This document shows positions 62,074 to 64,000 of a stretch of 64,000 nt of DNA, one piece after another (position 1 is the first letter of the stretch; each line of letters starts with the position of its first letter). The position numbers and the translations under genes are program-made. Location of the stretch: the NCBI RefSeq assembly GCF_014201885.1, contig NZ_JACHFN010000013.1:31221-95220 (forward strand). Direction: 5' to 3'. The notes beneath the pieces are model-generated. The model was not told the origin of the DNA. It saw nothing but the letters and a program-made list of their open reading frames with translations, and ran no database searches. This DNA comes from Deinococcus budaensis (GTDB lineage: Bacteria; Deinococcota; Deinococci; Deinococcales; Deinococcaceae).

Positions 62074-63041
62074 GCGCCAGAAAGGAGCGGCCAAAGCTTC
62101 AGATAGGTCCGCTAGACGCAGGAGGCCCGGGTGGGCTGATGGCGGGGTTCACCGGTGACAGCGTCGCGCATACGCAGACCGCGCTTCCTGTCGACGTCAT
62201 CAGACCCCGTCCACATCAACCACGTCGGTCCTTTTCGACGGACACCCTAGAACGGTTGGCGGACAGCGTCCGGACACACGGTATCCTCCAGCCCCTGTCG
62301 GTCCACAGGACCGAGGACGGGCACTACGACCTGATTTCAGGTGAGCGGCGCCTCCGGGCCGCCCGTACGGCAGGCCTGACCGAGGTGCCCGTGAAAGTCT
62401 TCTCCGGCCTCACTGAGCGCCAGCTTCAACAACTGGCGGCGGTGGAGAATTTACAGAGAGAGGATCTCAACCCCGTCGACGAGGTCGACGCGGTGATGGA
62501 CATCCTGTCGGCCGAACTCGGGCTTCCCCGCGAGCAGTTGACTCCTCTGCTGGAACGGTGGAAATCCCTGAAAATGCGCGATCCGGCGTTGGCCCGGGCC
62601 AACGAGGAGGAGCGGGCGGCCATCGACCGGATGGAAGCCCTCTTTCGAGGTCTCTCGCGGGGGGAATGGACCTCATTCGTGGCCAACCGCCTTCCGGTGC
62701 TCAGGCTTCCCCCCACGCTGCTCGACGCTGTTCGTGACGGCAGGCTGGAGTACACCAAGGCCATCGCCCTGCGGCGTGCCCCGGAAGCGCTGCGAGACAC
62801 CCTGATGGCCTCTGCTGGAGAGCTGTCGGTCCAGCAGATTCGCCAGCGCGTCCGGAATGAGGGAGTGAGCGGGCGTGAGTCAGAGGACCTTGGGCAGGCC
62901 CTGAGGGAATTCCGGCGGACGGTAAAAGCGGAGCGTGTTGCCGCGTTGTCCACCGAGGACCAGACGAAACTGACCCGCCTGCTTAACCAGGCCATGGCCC
63001 TGCTCCCGCCAGAAACCGCGGGAAGTGGGAGAAAGCGTTAG
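62070..63041 (+). CDS. parB: ParB-family partition protein
   Basis: 323 aa with a GTG start overlapping parA. The ParB N-terminal CTPase-type domain has DVIRPRPHQPRRSFSTDTL, RTHGILQPLSV and the arginine patch LISGERRLRAARTAGL. AAVENLQREDLNPVDEVDAV follows, as in canonical ParB/Spo0J proteins. The middle HTH region (about 175-255) has FRGLSRGEWTSFVANRLPVL, and the C-terminus is basic and helical for dimerisation. It should load at nearby parS-like sites; candidates are the palindrome at 61245 and the iterons at 63740. Confidence 0.92.
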   Translation: MSARKERPKLQIGPLDAGGPGGLMAGFTGDSVAHTQTALPVDVIRPRPHQPRRSFSTDTLERLADSVRTHGILQPLSVHRTEDGHYDLISGERRLRAARTAGLTEVPVKVFSGLTERQLQQLAAVENLQREDLNPVDEVDAVMDILSAELGLPREQLTPLLERWKSLKMRDPALARANEEERAAIDRMEALFRGLSRGEWTSFVANRLPVLRLPPTLLDAVRDGRLEYTKAIALRRAPEALRDTLMASAGELSVQQIRQRVRNEGVSGRESEDLGQALREFRRTVKAERVAALSTEDQTKLTRLLNQAMALLPPETAGSGRKR

Positions 63042-63090
63042 GAGTGGCTAGGCCTGGCGATCTCAAGGCCGCCGCCGGACCCTTCTCAAC

Positions 63091-63176
63091 TAGCGACACC
63101 CTTGCCGGAAGACATGCTTCACTCAGCACCCTCTGCTGCCAGTCGAAGTGGTGCGCTGTAGCGACACCTTTGCGGG
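63091..63176 (+). repeat. two 18-bp direct repeats after parB
   Basis: TAGCGACACCCTTGCCGG (63091-63108) and TAGCGACACCTTTGCGGG (63159-63176) differ at two positions and lie 68 bp apart. The GCGACACC core partly recalls the ACGACACACC core of the distal iterons. They may be further initiator or ParB sites. Confidence 0.5.
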
Positions 63177-63245
63177 AAAAACCGGGGATTCAGTGTGTGG
63201 GACGCGTCTGCAGGACGCCCCTGTAGTTTTTTACAGGAGCCCGCG

Positions 63246-63560
63246 ATGGCGAAGAGGTCTGAAACCCCGAGTCTCCAGGACGAGCTGAACGTTGCCCGGT
63301 GCCGGGGCAACCCCATCGGGAGTTTGACCCACTAAAACTTGAGCAGTTCACAGCCAGTGTGCGGGAACGCGGCGTCTTGCAGCCGATTCTGGTGCGTCCA
63401 GTGGTCGGGCGGTAGGAGATTGTTCCCGGTGAACGGCGTTGGCGCGCGGCCATGCCTGCGGAGCTGCTGGAAGTGCTTGTTCTGGTGCGCGACAAGACGG
63501 TGGACGGGGCGCGGCCACTCGGCTTGTGGTCAGCGTCCCGGCTGAGCATCAGCCCCAGCT
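63246..63560 (+). pseudogene. decayed ParB/RepB-like gene
   Basis: CAGGAG lies upstream of the ATG at 63246, which starts [19 protein letters not shown] frameshift follows. The next frame reads [20 protein letters not shown], then [10 protein letters not shown], an in-frame TAG where ParB has Tyr (G-x-Y-E-I), then EIVPGERRWRAA. This is the ParB N-terminal domain with its GERR patch. The remainder (LLEVLVLVRDKTVDG) fades out. It is a second, dead partition or plasmid-copy-control gene between parAB and the iterons. Confidence 0.75.
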
Positions 63561-63739
63561 GCTGAGATTGGCCCAGGGGCCTTCCGTGAGAAATTGCGGC
63601 AGCGTATGCAGCAGCGTGCGACATTCTTTCACGCATCCTGTGACTCCAGCAGATGTTCATCCCACTGAGGCACGCGGTAGACCCGGGCAGAATTCAAACT
63701 CACGCGCCCGGTATGCTCCCGGCTCACCGGAATCACCGA

Positions 63740-64000
63740 CGACACACCTGAGCGATCGCCGACGACACACCTGAGCGATTGGGCAAATTCCCGACGACAC
63801 ACCTGAGCGATTGGCTTGGTCGTCCCGACGACACACCTGAGCGATTTGAGGCCCGGGCAACGACACACCTGAGCGATTGCCGACGACACACCTGAGCGAT
63901 TGCCGACGACACACCTGAGCGATTTGAGGCCCGGGCAACGACACACCTGAGCGATTGCCGACGACACACCTGAGCGATTGCCGACGACACACCTGAGCGA
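63740..64000. repeat. iteron array, ten 17-bp repeats (replication origin or centromere)
   Basis: CGACACACCTGAGCGAT occurs at 63740, 63763, 63795, 63829, 63861, 63884, 63907, 63939, 63962 and 63985; the last lacks its final base at the window edge. Steps are 23, 32, 34, 32, 23, 23, 32, 23 and 23 bp. From about 63844 a 78-bp unit of three iterons is duplicated in tandem. Perfect, same-orientation short repeats beside parAB are typical of an iteron origin or a parS array. The array continues beyond the window. An initiator gene is expected just past the edge. Confidence 0.85.

Noticed and set aside
63740..64000. CRISPR array
   Set aside because: Repeats are 17 bp, gaps are 6-17 bp and some gaps are identical, and no cas genes are present. 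Iterons fit better.

Overview
The window is GC-rich, gene-dense and mosaic. It looks like part of a Deinococcus plasmid, megaplasmid or secondary chromosome. That genus is inferred from the GC-rich coding, the ParA type (an HAGGVGKT P-loop), and many start codons that sit 6-8 nt behind a TANNNT -10 box, the leaderless arrangement reported for Deinococcus. No core chromosomal genes and no rRNA were seen. The only tRNA-like sequence is a 3' relic. Almost everything is replication/partition, mobile-element, toxin-antitoxin or defence-type content.

Layout. 0-1.7 kb: a phage-like replication pair (HTH initiator plus probable helicase loader) with an iteron-like inverted repeat inside the initiator gene. 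1.8-2.9 kb: a divergent TnpB-like protein. 3.2-3.8 kb: a DUF433/DUF5615 toxin-antitoxin pair. 3.9-12.8 kb: an 8.9-kb segment between two copies of a 31-bp direct repeat, holding an orphan DUF2384 antitoxin, a phosphoesterase, a DEDDh exonuclease, AbiEi/AbiEii, and a membrane-protein/TIR operon. 12.8-16.6 kb: a broken integrase and two intact tyrosine recombinases. 16.6-23.5 kb: a two-gene operon of a triplicated coiled-coil protein and an SNF2/RapA-like helicase. 23.7 kb: terminator and tRNA-Val 3' relic, a possible attachment site. 23.9-25.7 kb: excisionase-HTH/PIN pair and a broken ankyrin gene. 25.9-30.7 kb: a 686-aa protein with a DUF2325-like C-terminus and a DUF262/DUF1524 (GmrSD-like) protein. 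31-34.4 kb: a GGDEF-STAND-TPR fusion. 34.6-40.4 kb: a decayed second DUF433/DUF5615 pair, a repetitive 829-aa protein, and a HEPN-CBS gene with one in-frame stop.

40.5-46 kb: a five-gene run (degenerate VWA-like, methyltransferase-like, unknown, McrC-like, McrB-like). 46.1 kb: an integrase C-terminal remnant. 46.4-58.1 kb: TerB-domain protein, BrxD-like ATPase, Lhr-like helicase, a dead phosphoesterase, then SbcD/YhaO-like and SbcC/YhaN-like proteins. A DUF1998-type helicase converges on this run (58.2-60.9 kb). 61.2-64 kb: a partition/origin module with an 18-bp palindrome, parA, parB, a decayed ParB relic, and ten 17-bp iterons continuing past the window edge.

As a whole this reads as a replicon backbone (ParAB, iterons) carrying a large defence island. 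The best candidates for undescribed systems are the coiled-coil/SNF2 operon, the membrane/TIR pair, the McrBC-like five-gene run and the TerB-BrxD-Lhr-SbcDC run. All functions come from reading motifs by eye; no database search was possible.
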